Positions 16,834 to 25,612 of a stretch of DNA of 43,893 nt are shown piece after piece. Under the pieces are notes generated by a model that saw only the letters and a program-made list of their open reading frames with translations, was not told the DNA's origin and did not search any database. Source of the DNA: Burkholderia sp. Leaf177 (GTDB lineage: Bacteria > Pseudomonadota > Gammaproteobacteria > Burkholderiales > Burkholderiaceae); assembly GCF_001424345.1 (NCBI RefSeq), contig NZ_LMPF01000003.1, positions 221,381 through 265,273 of the forward strand, in the 5' to 3' direction. Every line of letters begins with the position of its first letter. Position 1 is the first letter of the stretch. The translations under genes and the position numbers were made by a program.

Positions 16834-17601
16834 ATGACTCTCAATCACGACGATGCACGCCCGTTCCCGGGTTTGTCGCGGATCGGCGCACTGCTCGCCG
16901 ACCCGGGGCGCGCCGCCATGCTGTGGGCGCTGATGGACGGCACCGCCCGTCCCGCCGGCGAGTTGACGATGATCGCAGGCATCTCGCCATCGGCGGCAAG
17001 CGGGCATTTTGCGCGGTTGATCGACGCCGGATTGCTGGCGCTCGAGGTCAGCGGCAGGCATCGTTATTACCGCATCGCCACGCCCGACATCGCCATGGCG
17101 ATCGAAGCGCTCGCCAATCTCGCGCAGGCCAGCGCGCCGCTGCGCGAGCCGGCTGAAGCGCATAGACAGGCGCCGCGACGTGCGTCGGCCGTGCCGCTCG
17201 ACATGCGGTACGCGCGGACCTGCTACGACCATCTGGCGGGTGAACTGGCGGTGCAGTTGTTCGAACGGATGTTGAAATCGGAATGGCTGGAGGTTGTGCC
17301 CCGCGCTGCGTCCGAATCCGCGCGTCCCGGCCCCACTTCACTCGATGCAACCGCGCAAGGAATGGACGCGTTTTCGCAGCTTGGCATCGATCTGAACAAG
17401 CAGAAAGCGCGGCGCCGGCGCTTCGCCTGCACGTGCATAGACTGGAGCGAGCGCCGTCCGCATCTGGGCGGCGCGCTAGGCGCGGCTTTCCTCGATACCT
17501 GCACCGAACACGGCTGGCTTGAAACAACGTCTCGCCGACGCATCCTGCGCGTCACGCCGGCTGGTGAACATCATTTCGCCGAGTTCCTCAGCGAAGCGTG
17601 A
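16834..17601 (+). CDS. ArsR-like winged-helix transcriptional regulator
   Basis: The 255-residue protein has an N-terminal winged helix (about residues 15-90). Its recognition region is AGISPSAASGHFARLIDAGL, with the wing SGRHRYYRIATPD, as in ArsR-family repressors. The longer C-terminal part contains a cysteine pair (RFACTCIDWSERRPHLGGALG) and a second winged-helix-like ending (TTSRRRILRVTPAGEHHF). This extended build is common among proteobacterial regulators of unknown signal. A strong AAGGAGG precedes the ATG. The sulfatase gene follows 233 bp later on the same strand and is a possible target, but no operator was identified. Confidence 0.85.
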   Translation: MTLNHDDARPFPGLSRIGALLADPGRAAMLWALMDGTARPAGELTMIAGISPSAASGHFARLIDAGLLALEVSGRHRYYRIATPDIAMAIEALANLAQASAPLREPAEAHRQAPRRASAVPLDMRYARTCYDHLAGELAVQLFERMLKSEWLEVVPRAASESARPGPTSLDATAQGMDAFSQLGIDLNKQKARRRRFACTCIDWSERRPHLGGALGAAFLDTCTEHGWLETTSRRRILRVTPAGEHHFAEFLSEA

Positions 17602-17834
17602 GCCTCTCGTCGCCTGTCCATGTGCCGACCAAATATGACAAATACAAAACCGGTTCGCCTGTAAAGTTTTTGGCTCGCTTGTGACGCCAGGAGCACGCGG
17701 CAGATTGGTTTATCGAACAGCGACCGGTCGTTTCCAGGGAGTTATCGGCAATACCGGAATTGCGATCCATGAGTGCCCGGGCGTCCATTCAGGCGTGAAC
17801 AACACACCAGGCTTGGCATTCAATGGAGACAACA

Positions 17835-19799
17835 ATGATCGTATCGCCGCACCGGCTCACGCTTGCCGCAATCGCGGCCTTGAGCGTGCTCACAGCACCG
17901 TTCGCGCTTGCGCAACAAGCCGCCTTCGCGCCCGCCAAGGACGCCACAGCGATTACCCGGCAAGACAATCTCGCCGTCTACCAGCAACTCCCTTTCGCCG
18001 ATAAAACCGACTTCGAGAACGCGCAGCGCGGCTTTATCGGCACGATTGCGAACGGCACGTTTCCCACCGACGACGGCCGCACGAGCTGGGACCTGAACAA
18101 GTACGCTTTTCTCAAAGGCGAGGCGCCCGATACGGTCAATCCGAGCCTGTGGCGCATCGCGCAATTGAACATGTTCACGGGCTTGTTCAAGGTGACGGAC
18201 CGCGTGTATCAGGTGCGCGGGCTCGATCTTTCGAACATGACGATCATCGAAGGCGATACGGGCGTTGTCCTGATCGACGTGCTGACAACGCGCGAAGCCG
18301 CTCGCGCCGCGCTCGATCTGTACTTCCAGCATCGGCCGAAGAAACCGGTGGTCGCCGTGATCTACACGCACAGCCACGCGGATCACTACGGCGGCGTGAA
18401 AGGCGTGATCGACGAAGCCGATGCAAAGAGCGGCAAAGTGAAGGTGCTCGCGCCCAGTGGCTTCTTGCAGGAAGCCGTGGCGGAGAATATCTACGCGGGC
18501 AACGCGATGGGCCGGCGCGCGCTGTATCAATACGGCGCCATGCTGCCGGCGAGCGCGCGCGGACAGGTCGATGCCGGTCTCGGCAAGACCAACGCGCGGG
18601 GCAATCTCGGCTTGATCGCGCCGAATGACACGGTCGAAAAAACCGGCGAGACACGCGTTATCGATGGCATCCAGTTCGAGTTCCAGATGGCGCCCGGCAC
18701 GGAAGCACCTGCCGAGATGCTGATCTACATGCCGCAGTTCAAGCTGCTGGATACCGCCGAAGACACCACGCACACCATGCACAACCTGTACACGCTGCGC
18801 GGCGCACAGGTACGCGACACGGTGCAATGGTGGAAGACCATCAACGAAGCGATCTTGCGCTATGGCGACCGCACGGATGTGGTGATCGCTCAGCATCACT
18901 GGCCAACGTGGGGCCGTCAGAATGTCGTGAGCTACATGGCCGATCAGCGCGACATGCTCAAATATTTGCACGATCAATCGCTGCGTCTCGCCAACGCCGG
19001 CTACACCATGACGGAGATCGCGGAGCAGGTTCAGTTGCCCGATGGTATCGGCAAGAAGTGGTACAACCGCGGTTACTACGGATCGGTGAATCACAACGTG
19101 AAGGGGATCTACCAGCGCTATCTCGGCTGGTACGACTCGAATCCGGCGAACCTGCATCCGCTGCCGCCGGAGGACGAGTCGGCGCGCTTCGTCGAGTTCA
19201 TGGGCGGCGCCGACGCGGTGATCGCGAAAGCCACGCAGTCATTCGACAAAGGCGATTACCGCTGGGTCGCGACCGTGATGAACAAGGTCGTGTTCGCGGA
19301 TCCATCGAACAAGGCAGCGCGCGATCTTGAAGCCGATGCACTCGAACAACTCGGTTATCAGACCGAAAACCCGACGTGGCGCAACGAGTATTTGATGGGC
19401 GCGTTCGAATTGCGAAACGGCGTGCCCAAGGGCAAGGGAATCAATACGGCGACGCCCGATGCCATCGCGGCCATGAGCCCCGACATGCTGCTCGACTTCA
19501 TGGGAATCCGGCTCAACGGTCCGAAGGCGGACGGCAAGCACACGGTCATCAACTGGAATCTTGGCGATGGCCGCAAGTACGGCATCGAACTTCGCAACTC
19601 GGTACTGATTTATACCGAAGGCGTCGCATTCGCGAATCCGGACGCGACACTCGCCATGAGCAAGAGCGACTTCGCCAAATTCCTGATGAGCGGCGGCCAG
19701 GCGGGCGGGGACAAGGTCAGCGGAAACAATCAGAAGGTGAGCGAGTTGTTTAGTCTTCTCGATACCTTCGACCCGATGTTCAATATCGTCACGCCTTGA
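17835..19799 (+). CDS. Alkyl/aryl-sulfatase (SdsA1/BDS1-type metallo-beta-lactamase fold)
   Basis: The 654-residue periplasmic hydrolase cleaves primary alkyl sulfates such as SDS in characterised homologues. A signal peptide (LTLAAIAALSVLTAPFALAQ) is followed by the metallo-beta-lactamase domain with zinc motif THSHADHYGG. Other conserved parts are EMLIYMPQFKLLDTAED and VVIAQHHWPTWG. Then come the helical dimerisation domain (about 400-510) and the SCP2-like C-terminal domain (MGIRLNGPKADGKHTVINW). The start at 17835 is preferred over 17823 because GGAG lies immediately before it. The ArsR-like gene upstream may regulate it. Assignment is strong. Confidence 0.92.
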   Translation: MIVSPHRLTLAAIAALSVLTAPFALAQQAAFAPAKDATAITRQDNLAVYQQLPFADKTDFENAQRGFIGTIANGTFPTDDGRTSWDLNKYAFLKGEAPDTVNPSLWRIAQLNMFTGLFKVTDRVYQVRGLDLSNMTIIEGDTGVVLIDVLTTREAARAALDLYFQHRPKKPVVAVIYTHSHADHYGGVKGVIDEADAKSGKVKVLAPSGFLQEAVAENIYAGNAMGRRALYQYGAMLPASARGQVDAGLGKTNARGNLGLIAPNDTVEKTGETRVIDGIQFEFQMAPGTEAPAEMLIYMPQFKLLDTAEDTTHTMHNLYTLRGAQVRDTVQWWKTINEAILRYGDRTDVVIAQHHWPTWGRQNVVSYMADQRDMLKYLHDQSLRLANAGYTMTEIAEQVQLPDGIGKKWYNRGYYGSVNHNVKGIYQRYLGWYDSNPANLHPLPPEDESARFVEFMGGADAVIAKATQSFDKGDYRWVATVMNKVVFADPSNKAARDLEADALEQLGYQTENPTWRNEYLMGAFELRNGVPKGKGINTATPDAIAAMSPDMLLDFMGIRLNGPKADGKHTVINWNLGDGRKYGIELRNSVLIYTEGVAFANPDATLAMSKSDFAKFLMSGGQAGGDKVSGNNQKVSELFSLLDTFDPMFNIVTP

Positions 19800-19808
19800 T
19801 CGCCGGAT

Positions 19809-19843
19809 GTTTTAAACCGCAGCTTGGACTGCGGCTTTAAAAC
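19809..19843. terminator. Bidirectional hairpin between convergent sulfatase and thyA
   Basis: Arms GTTTTAAACCGCAG (19809-19822) and CTGCGGCTTTAAAAC (19829-19843, one bulged base) enclose CTTGGA. A-rich and T-rich edges allow termination from both sides. The decamer TTTAAACCGC recurs at 19861-19870 across the thyA stop. Confidence 0.7.
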
Positions 19844-19861
19844 GTCGCTTAAACCGCCGCT

Positions 19862-20695
19862 TTAAACCGCAATAGGCGCCTTGATGCCCGGGTGATATTC
19901 ATACCCTTCGATGACAAAATCCTCGTATTGGTAATCGAATATCGACTCGGGTTTTCTCGCCAGCTTGAGCTTTGGCAGCGGATACGGCTCGCGGCTCAAT
20001 TGCAGATCCACCTGTTCCAGATGGTTCAGGTAGATATGACAATCGCCGCCCGTCCACACCAGTTCGCCAACGTCCAGGTCACATTGCTGCGCGAGCATAT
20101 GCGTGAGCAGCGCGTAACTCGCGATATTGAACGGCGTGCCCAGAAACACGTCCTGGCTGCGGCAATACAAAAGGCAACTCAGCTTGCCGTCGTTCACGTA
20201 GAACTGCGCGAGGCAATGGCACGGCGCAAGCGCCATTCGGCCGGCGCGGGCGTTATCGACGGGAGACATGGATTCGTCGGGGAAATCCGCTACGTTCAGC
20301 GCCGTCAGCATCAGGCGACGCGAATTCGGCCGCGTCTTGATCTGATGCACGAGCCCGCTGACCTGATCGACCATGGTGCCATCGTTTTTTGGCCAGAAGC
20401 GCCATTGATGGCCATAAACCGGACCGAGATCGCCGTTTTCATCGGCCCATTCGTCCCAGATCGTGACGCCGTGATCGTTCAAATATTTGATGTTCGTGTC
20501 GCCGTTCAGGAACCAGAGCAGCTCGTAGACCACGCTTTTCATGTGAATGCGCTTGGTCGTCACGATCGGAAAACCCGCTGCCAGATCGAACCGCAATTGC
20601 CGGCCGAACGTACTGATCGTCCCCGTGCCGGTCCGGTCCATCTTTCGAGCACCGCGCTCGAGAATGTCTTTGAGCAGTTCTTGATACTGGATCAT
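19862..20695 (-). CDS. thyA: Thymidylate synthase
   Basis: ThyA converts dUMP to dTMP using methylenetetrahydrofolate, producing dihydrofolate that DHFR (folA at 25043) recycles. The 277-residue product shows the catalytic cysteine in [13 protein letters not shown], the dUMP site [16 protein letters not shown] and the folate-binding [24 protein letters not shown] 20695 ([15 protein letters not shown]) is chosen from family alignment; the frame extends upstream, but that part looks non-coding. Relative to E. coli ThyA, about 13 extra residues sit before the catalytic loop (after NVADFP). No clear Shine-Dalgarno is seen. Confidence 0.95.
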   Translation of the reverse strand: MIQYQELLKDILERGARKMDRTGTGTISTFGRQLRFDLAAGFPIVTTKRIHMKSVVYELLWFLNGDTNIKYLNDHGVTIWDEWADENGDLGPVYGHQWRFWPKNDGTMVDQVSGLVHQIKTRPNSRRLMLTALNVADFPDESMSPVDNARAGRMALAPCHCLAQFYVNDGKLSCLLYCRSQDVFLGTPFNIASYALLTHMLAQQCDLDVGELVWTGGDCHIYLNHLEQVDLQLSREPYPLPKLKLARKPESIFDYQYEDFVIEGYEYHPGIKAPIAV

Positions 20696-20890
20696 GGGAG
20701 CGTCGTCGTTCGTAAAAGTGATAGCCCGGGCCAGCAAGCCTGTGAAAATCAACAGGCATCCAGCCGCCGATAAAACCAAACCGCGATTTTACCAAGCGCC
20801 GGAAAGTCTGGCTCCGGGATGTCTTTTAGGGACAGAGATGTGCACGCCGCGAAGGTTCCGGTGAACCCCGGGTTTGGACTTCAGACAGTC

Positions 20891-20929
20891 TCGATCAACT
20901 AACTCAATCAACTAATTCGATCAACTGGC
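20891..20929. repeat. Three 13-nt tandem repeats
   Basis: TCGATCAACTAAC, TCAATCAACTAAT and TCGATCAACTGGC lie head to tail at 20891, 20904 and 20917, between thyA and the sigma-54 activator gene. No function is apparent. Confidence 0.8.
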
Positions 20930-20939
20930 GGACAACCGT

Positions 20940-20968
20940 CACGCGCGGCCGGGCATCAGCCGCGCGTG
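20940..20968 (-). terminator. GC-rich inverted repeat across the activator stop codon
   Basis: Perfect 10-bp arms CACGCGCGGC (20940-20949) and GCCGCGCGTG (20959-20968) span the stop codon of the activator gene (20956-20958). There is no T tract, so it may stall or protect the 3' end rather than terminate. Confidence 0.4.
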
Positions 20969-22332
20969 ACGTGTTCCGTGGGTGCATCGACTTCAATGTG
21001 ACGCATGCCGTGCGCACTCAACAACCGATACAACGTGACACGCGAAATGCCGAGTTCCTGAGCGGCGTCTCCAAGACGTCCGCGATGACGCAGCAACGCG
21101 AGTTCAATGGCCTGCCGCTCCGCCGCCTCACGCGCCTGCGCAAGCGAAACCGGCGCAACTTCCACGTACTCACCCAGTTCAAGATCGCGAGCGCTGATCT
21201 GCCGCCCTTCCGACATCACGATCGCGCGACGCACCCGGTTGATCAGTTCGCGCACATTGCCAGGCCAGCCGTAGTTATGGATGGCCGCGATGGCATCGGG
21301 CGCGAAACCACGCAGACGCCGGCTTGCGTCCTTCTTGAAACGGTCGAGCATGTGTTTCGCGAGCAATTCGATGTCCTTGCCGCGCGCCCGCAGCGGCGGT
21401 TCATCGATCTGCAGGACGCACAGTCGGTGATACAGGTCGGCGCGGAATCGTCCTTCGATCATCGCGGTTTGCATATCAACGTGCGTGGCCGAGATGATGC
21501 GTACATCGACCGGCGTCGAACCGTGTCCGCCAAGCCGCTCGACCTTGCGCTCCTGCAGAAAACGCAGCAAGCTGGCCTGGCTTTCGAGCGGCAGGTCGCC
21601 GATTTCATCGAGGAAAAGCGTGCCGCCATTTGCAGCTTCCACGCGGCCGATCTTGCGCTGGTTCGCGCCGGTAAACGCACCGCGCTCGTACCCGAACAAT
21701 TCCGATTGCAGAAGGTGCGCGGGAATCGCGCCGCAATTGATCGCGACGAACGGCTGTTCGCGCCGCGCGGAACGTTCGTGAATGGCAACCGCCGTCAGTT
21801 CCTTGCCGGTACCGGATTCGCCCGAGATGAAAACGGGCGCGTCGGTCATTGCAACCTTGCGGATGGAGCGAAACAGGCTCAGCATCGCGTCGCACGAACC
21901 GACCATTTCGCCTTCGGCACGGCCGTCGCGCGCGTCGTTCGATGCGTTTTCGTGCAAGGCCACCATGCCGTATGCATGGCCGACTGCATCGACTACGCGA
22001 TCATTCGATGTAGGCAACGTCACGTAGTCGAAGCAATAGTCGCGAATCAACCGGCGCACGGCTGCGTCTTCGAGCTGGCCCGGCACGGTGGCCGCAACCC
22101 AGCCGACATTGGTGAGCGTCAGTGACGCTTCGAGCGCGGCCAATTCATGCGTTTCAAAATGGCTCGACAAATCCAGCAAGCCTCCGGTTGCCAGATCGCT
22201 GCGCAGCCACCGGCGAGCATCCTTGGCGTTGGAAACCACCTCGATGTGCCAGCCCCTTTCCTCGAACCGGGCGCACAAAGCCGCGCTTGGGTCGCGAGTC
22301 ACATAGATTAATTGCCGCCGAGCGACTTCCAT
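20956..22332 (-). CDS. VpsR-like sigma-54-dependent activator, copy A
   Basis: This 458-residue enhancer-binding protein has an N-terminal receiver-like domain (about residues 1-125). It has the fold but not the usual phospho-acceptor pattern, as in VpsR. The AAA+ core has Walker A GESGTGKE, sigma-54-contacting GAFTGA, Walker B GGTLFLDEIGDL and the arginine-finger region FRADLYHRLCVL. A Fis-type helix-turn-helix closes it (AAQELGISRVTLYRLLSAHG). ATG 22332 is preferred over an upstream ATG (22380) because AGGA precedes it. A close paralogue (23504-24997) lies beyond a small secreted protein, which both could control. The signal is unknown. Confidence 0.92.
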   Translation of the reverse strand: MEVARRQLIYVTRDPSAALCARFEERGWHIEVVSNAKDARRWLRSDLATGGLLDLSSHFETHELAALEASLTLTNVGWVAATVPGQLEDAAVRRLIRDYCFDYVTLPTSNDRVVDAVGHAYGMVALHENASNDARDGRAEGEMVGSCDAMLSLFRSIRKVAMTDAPVFISGESGTGKELTAVAIHERSARREQPFVAINCGAIPAHLLQSELFGYERGAFTGANQRKIGRVEAANGGTLFLDEIGDLPLESQASLLRFLQERKVERLGGHGSTPVDVRIISATHVDMQTAMIEGRFRADLYHRLCVLQIDEPPLRARGKDIELLAKHMLDRFKKDASRRLRGFAPDAIAAIHNYGWPGNVRELINRVRRAIVMSEGRQISARDLELGEYVEVAPVSLAQAREAAERQAIELALLRHRGRLGDAAQELGISRVTLYRLLSAHGMRHIEVDAPTEHVTRG

Positions 22333-22487
22333 TGTTCTGATCCTTTCGTCAACGGTCGTTGAAAAGGTCGCGCCGGTCAATGTCCTCGATCACGCTGCAG
22401 ACGTCAAAGACTCGCAAGCGCCAAGGCGAACGGTCATTCGGAAAGCTGCAAACGATGAAACCCCGGAAGCGACGAATGATGTCGCGC

Positions 22488-22503
22488 GGTTCATAAACGA
22501 ACC
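22488..22503. promoter_or_regulatory. 16-bp palindrome in the activator-A leader region
   Basis: GGTTC (22488-22492) and GAACC (22499-22503) flank ATAAAC. Overall length and symmetry match the 16-bp palindrome at 22716-22731, which makes it a possible autoregulatory operator. This is inference from spacing only. Confidence 0.3.
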
Positions 22504-22715
22504 TGTTTTGTTTCTACTGCTGTTTTTGAGAGACTACTATAAAGCGAATACTTCGAAAACAATTATCCGCAACAATGTCGCCCTTCGAGTTGCCGAACCA
22601 ATCCCCGTACGCGAATCAATCTGACATTCTGTTTTAATAAGCAGTTTGTAAAAACATTAAATAAGACAAAATCATTTACGCGTGCGCGAATAAAACCGGC
22701 TGCAAAACGCAGTTC

Positions 22716-22731
22716 GTTTCAGCGGTGAAAC
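22716..22731. promoter_or_regulatory. Candidate enhancer (UAS) palindrome for a sigma-54 activator
   Basis: GTTTCAGCGGTGAAAC has perfect 6-bp arms around GCGG. It lies 76 bp upstream of the -24 element at 22807, a normal enhancer distance. The preceding 200 bp are unusually AT-rich for this genome, which would favour DNA bending. Confidence 0.55.
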
Positions 22732-22806
22732 ATTTTCCACCACTTCTAGGCTGCATTATCGGACCTGTTTCGTCGGGATCGAAATAGAACGGGCGATTGC
22801 GGCCGA

Positions 22807-22822
22807 TGGCACACGTCTCGCT
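22807..22822 (+). promoter_or_regulatory. Sigma-54 (-24/-12) promoter of the secreted-protein gene
   Basis: TGGCAC, five bases, then TCGCT matches TGGCAC-N5-TTGCT with one mismatch. It keeps the invariant GG and GC dinucleotides 10 bp apart. Predicted transcription starts about 12 bp on, giving a short leader that still contains the CGGAG ribosome site before ATG 22849. Confidence 0.75.
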
Positions 22823-22848
22823 AATAAAGACGAATCACGGAGACTGCC

Positions 22849-23394
22849 ATGGAAATCAGCAGCAGCGCCGACAGATGCGGAAAAAACGCCGTTCCGCAGC
22901 GCTTTGCCGCCGTCGCAACGGCGTGGATTGTACTGGGAAGTTCAGGCGGCAACGTTTGCGCGCAAACCGAATTAAATCAGAGCCGTGTGATTATTCCGGC
23001 TTTCGAGACAAAGGCAGCGCCTTCAATGTCCGGATTTGAAACATCTTTGACACTGACTAATCCGCCAGCCATTTTTAAAGAACAATTTATAGGAAAGTCC
23101 GGTTTGAAAGAAATCGTGTCGGACGGCCCTATTATTTACAGTTCGGCAATAGTCTGGGTGGATCCGGCTCTCACTCACAGCGTAACTACGGCATCGTTTA
23201 TGGACCAGGACGATGGCGCATTCGAAAAGGTCACGGTGACCGACGGATGGATGCCGGTTCTGCCGCATCAACCAACGAGCGTGACGCTGTGGGACGAGAT
23301 CGCGCCGCCGGCACCGGTTCGCTCGCCGGTAGATGTCACCGTGCACTCGACCCCTGACGACACAGCGGACAAGGAGGTCCGTACTACGCAATAG
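22849..23394 (+). CDS. Unknown secreted protein between two sigma-54 activators
   Basis: The 181-residue product has a long N-terminal region with a hydrophobic core (FAAVATAWIVLGSSGG) and probable cleavage after VCAQ. The mature part is polar, beta-rich in appearance and ends in a Pro/Thr/Asp-rich tail. I recognise no domain. GGAG lies before the ATG. A sigma-54-type promoter at 22807-22822 and a palindrome at 22716-22731 sit directly upstream. Flanking paralogous activators make it their likely target. Base composition upstream is much richer in A+T than neighbours. A role in envelope or matrix is only a guess, based on the VpsR resemblance of the regulators. Confidence 0.75.
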   Translation: MEISSSADRCGKNAVPQRFAAVATAWIVLGSSGGNVCAQTELNQSRVIIPAFETKAAPSMSGFETSLTLTNPPAIFKEQFIGKSGLKEIVSDGPIIYSSAIVWVDPALTHSVTTASFMDQDDGAFEKVTVTDGWMPVLPHQPTSVTLWDEIAPPAPVRSPVDVTVHSTPDDTADKEVRTTQ

Positions 23395-23503
23395 CCGTGT
23401 CGGACGAGCTATCCGGCGCGGAACGTGTTCGCGTCCCGATTACGGGCCATATCTTCGCCGCAATGGCCGCGATAATGCTTCGCGCTTGCCCTGGAGGTCG
23501 TTC

Positions 23504-24997
23504 GTGCACGATCCTGCCCCCGTATCTCCTGCAGCACCGGCCAGCCGCACGCGCAGCCCGAGAATGCCCACCGGGGCAACGCCGACCCCTCCAGCCCTTG
23601 TCACAACCGTAAGCGCCGCGGTTTCCCGACCAAACCCTGCGCCCGGCGTTCGCCACCTGATTTACATCGCGCAGAAGCCGGACCCGATCCTGATCGACTA
23701 CCTGAAAGGTCGCGGCTGGAAAGTGTCGACTGGCGCGTTTGCAGCCCATGCCGGCGTGCTGAAAAGTGGCGCGCCGGTTGCCGGCATCGTGGATTTGACG
23801 GGCTTTTCGGCGCGGGAACTGACCGCGCTGGAACCCGCGCTGCGCCACCAGCACATTGGCTGGATCGCCCTCGCCGATACCACGCTGCTCGCCGATCCCG
23901 TGGTCTGCCACATGATCCGGCATTACTGCTTCGATTTCGTGAAGGGCCCGTTCGCGCCGGCGGCTATCGGATATCTGGTCGACCATGCATACGGCATGGT
24001 GAGTCTTGGCGACATCGACCGGGCGGAAACGCCCGCCGTTCTTGGCGACGAACAAATGGTCGGCGCGTGCGAAGCCATGCAGGAACTCTTCCGCACCATC
24101 CGCAAGGTTGCAAACACGAACGCCAATGTGTTCATTTCCGGCGAATCCGGCACGGGCAAGGAATTGACCGCGGTCGCCATCCACGAGCGCTCGCCGCGCC
24201 GCAAAGGACCGTTCGTTGCGATCAACTGCGGTGCGATCGGCAACCATCTGATTCAGTCGGAGTTGTTCGGCTACGAGCGCGGTGCGTTCACCGGCGCGCA
24301 TCAGCGCAAGATCGGGCGCGTTGAACAGGCCGATGGCGGCACGCTTTTCCTCGATGAAATCGGCGACCTGCCGCCCGAAAACCAGGTTCATCTGCTCCGT
24401 TTCCTGCAGGAAGGGAAAATCGACCGGCTGGGTGGCCACGAATCCATTCCAGTCGATGTCCGCGTGATTTCCGCGACGCACATCGACCTCGATGCAGCTC
24501 TGCGCGACGGGCGTTTTCGCACGGACCTGTTTCATCGGTTATGCGTGCTGCGCGTGGACGAACCACCGTTGCGCTCGCGCGGCAAGGACATCGAGATCCT
24601 CGCGCTGCACGTGCTGCACAAGTTCAAGAGCGACGGCAAACGCAAGATCCGCGGCTTCGCGCCTTCGGCGATCGAAGCCATGTACAGCTACGCCTGGACC
24701 GGCAACGTGCGCGAGATGATCAACCGCGTGCGGCGCGCGATCGTGATGGCCGAAAACAAGCTGATTACCGCCGATGACTTAGGCCTCGGCCACTGCACGG
24801 GCATGGAATCCACGACGCTCGCCGCCGCCCGCGACGCCGCCGAGAAACGCGCGATCGAGCTCAGCTTGCTGCGGCATCGGCACCGGTTGAACGAAGCGGC
24901 GGCCGAGCTCGGCATCTCGCGCGTGACGCTGTACAGGCTGATGGTCGCGCACGGTTTGCGCGCGCCGGCGGCCGTGGGCGGGAGCGACGTCGGGTAG
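23504..24997 (+). CDS. VpsR-like sigma-54-dependent activator, copy B
   Basis: This 497-residue paralogue of the activator at 20956-22332 shares its whole layout. A receiver-like domain (about residues 45-170) is followed by the AAA+ core with GESGTGKE, GAFTGA and GGTLFLDEIGDL. A C-terminal Fis helix-turn-helix follows (AAAELGISRVTLYRLMVAHG). The GTG at 23504 is chosen because GGAGG stands six bases upstream. ATG 23564 is an alternative, and the open frame further upstream overlaps the secreted-protein gene. A Pro/Ala-rich leader of about 40 residues distinguishes it from copy A. It lies 109 bp after the secreted-protein gene and may share its sigma-54 transcript, giving positive feedback. 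Confidence 0.9.
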   Translation: MHDPAPVSPAAPASRTRSPRMPTGATPTPPALVTTVSAAVSRPNPAPGVRHLIYIAQKPDPILIDYLKGRGWKVSTGAFAAHAGVLKSGAPVAGIVDLTGFSARELTALEPALRHQHIGWIALADTTLLADPVVCHMIRHYCFDFVKGPFAPAAIGYLVDHAYGMVSLGDIDRAETPAVLGDEQMVGACEAMQELFRTIRKVANTNANVFISGESGTGKELTAVAIHERSPRRKGPFVAINCGAIGNHLIQSELFGYERGAFTGAHQRKIGRVEQADGGTLFLDEIGDLPPENQVHLLRFLQEGKIDRLGGHESIPVDVRVISATHIDLDAALRDGRFRTDLFHRLCVLRVDEPPLRSRGKDIEILALHVLHKFKSDGKRKIRGFAPSAIEAMYSYAWTGNVREMINRVRRAIVMAENKLITADDLGLGHCTGMESTTLAAARDAAEKRAIELSLLRHRHRLNEAAAELGISRVTLYRLMVAHGLRAPAAVGGSDVG

Positions 24998-25042
24998 AAT
25001 CTGCGGCTTGATTTATCTCAATGCCGGCAGAGGATCACCATC

Positions 25043-25540
25043 ATGACGACGCTCACCCTGATCGTCGCCCGCGCGCGCAATGGCGTGATCGGACGCGACA
25101 ACCAATTGCCCTGGCGCCTGCCTGAAGATCTCGCATTCTTCAAACGCACGACAATGGGCGCGCCGATCGTCATGGGGCGTAAGACGCATCAGTCGATTGG
25201 ACGTGTGCTGCCGGGACGACGGAATATCGTGGTGACGCGCGACGCCGGGCGTCGTTTCGAGGGTTGCGACACCGTTCCCGGCTTGTGCGAAGCGCTGGAA
25301 GTCGCGGCGCGCGACGAGTCGAAGGAAGTGTTCCTGATCGGCGGAGCGGAGCTTTTCCGCAAGGGCTGGGAGCTCGCGCAAAAGCTCGTGCTTACCGAGA
25401 TCGATGCCGATTTCGAAGGCGATATCTCAATCGATGCCCCCGATCCGGCCGTCTGGACAGAAATCTCGCGCGAGAAACATCGGGCGGCCGCGCCAAATGA
25501 CTTCGACTATTCGTTCGTGGTGTACGAGCGGCGCGTCTGA
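25043..25540 (+). CDS. folA: Dihydrofolate reductase
   Basis: DHFR reduces dihydrofolate to tetrahydrofolate with NADPH and is the trimethoprim target. The 165-residue protein starts [20 protein letters not shown], with the substrate motif [16 protein letters not shown] (catalytic Asp), [10 protein letters not shown] and LIGGAELF for cofactor binding. AGGA precedes the ATG. It functions with thyA at 19862 in the same cycle but is not co-transcribed with it. A strong bidirectional terminator follows. Confidence 0.96.
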   Translation: MTTLTLIVARARNGVIGRDNQLPWRLPEDLAFFKRTTMGAPIVMGRKTHQSIGRVLPGRRNIVVTRDAGRRFEGCDTVPGLCEALEVAARDESKEVFLIGGAELFRKGWELAQKLVLTEIDADFEGDISIDAPDPAVWTEISREKHRAAAPNDFDYSFVVYERRV

Positions 25541-25545
25541 AACGT

Positions 25546-25581
25546 AAAAGCCCGAAACGGTGCATACCGTTCCGGGCTTTT
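25546..25581. terminator. Bidirectional terminator between folA and pmbA
   Basis: AAAAGCCCG-AAACGGT and ACCGTT-CCGGGCTTTT pair around GCAT with one mismatch. A and T runs at both ends let it serve folA (plus) and pmbA (minus). Confidence 0.93.
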
Positions 25582-25612
25582 CGATTACTTTATTTGCGTT
25601 TCGGCAGACGCT

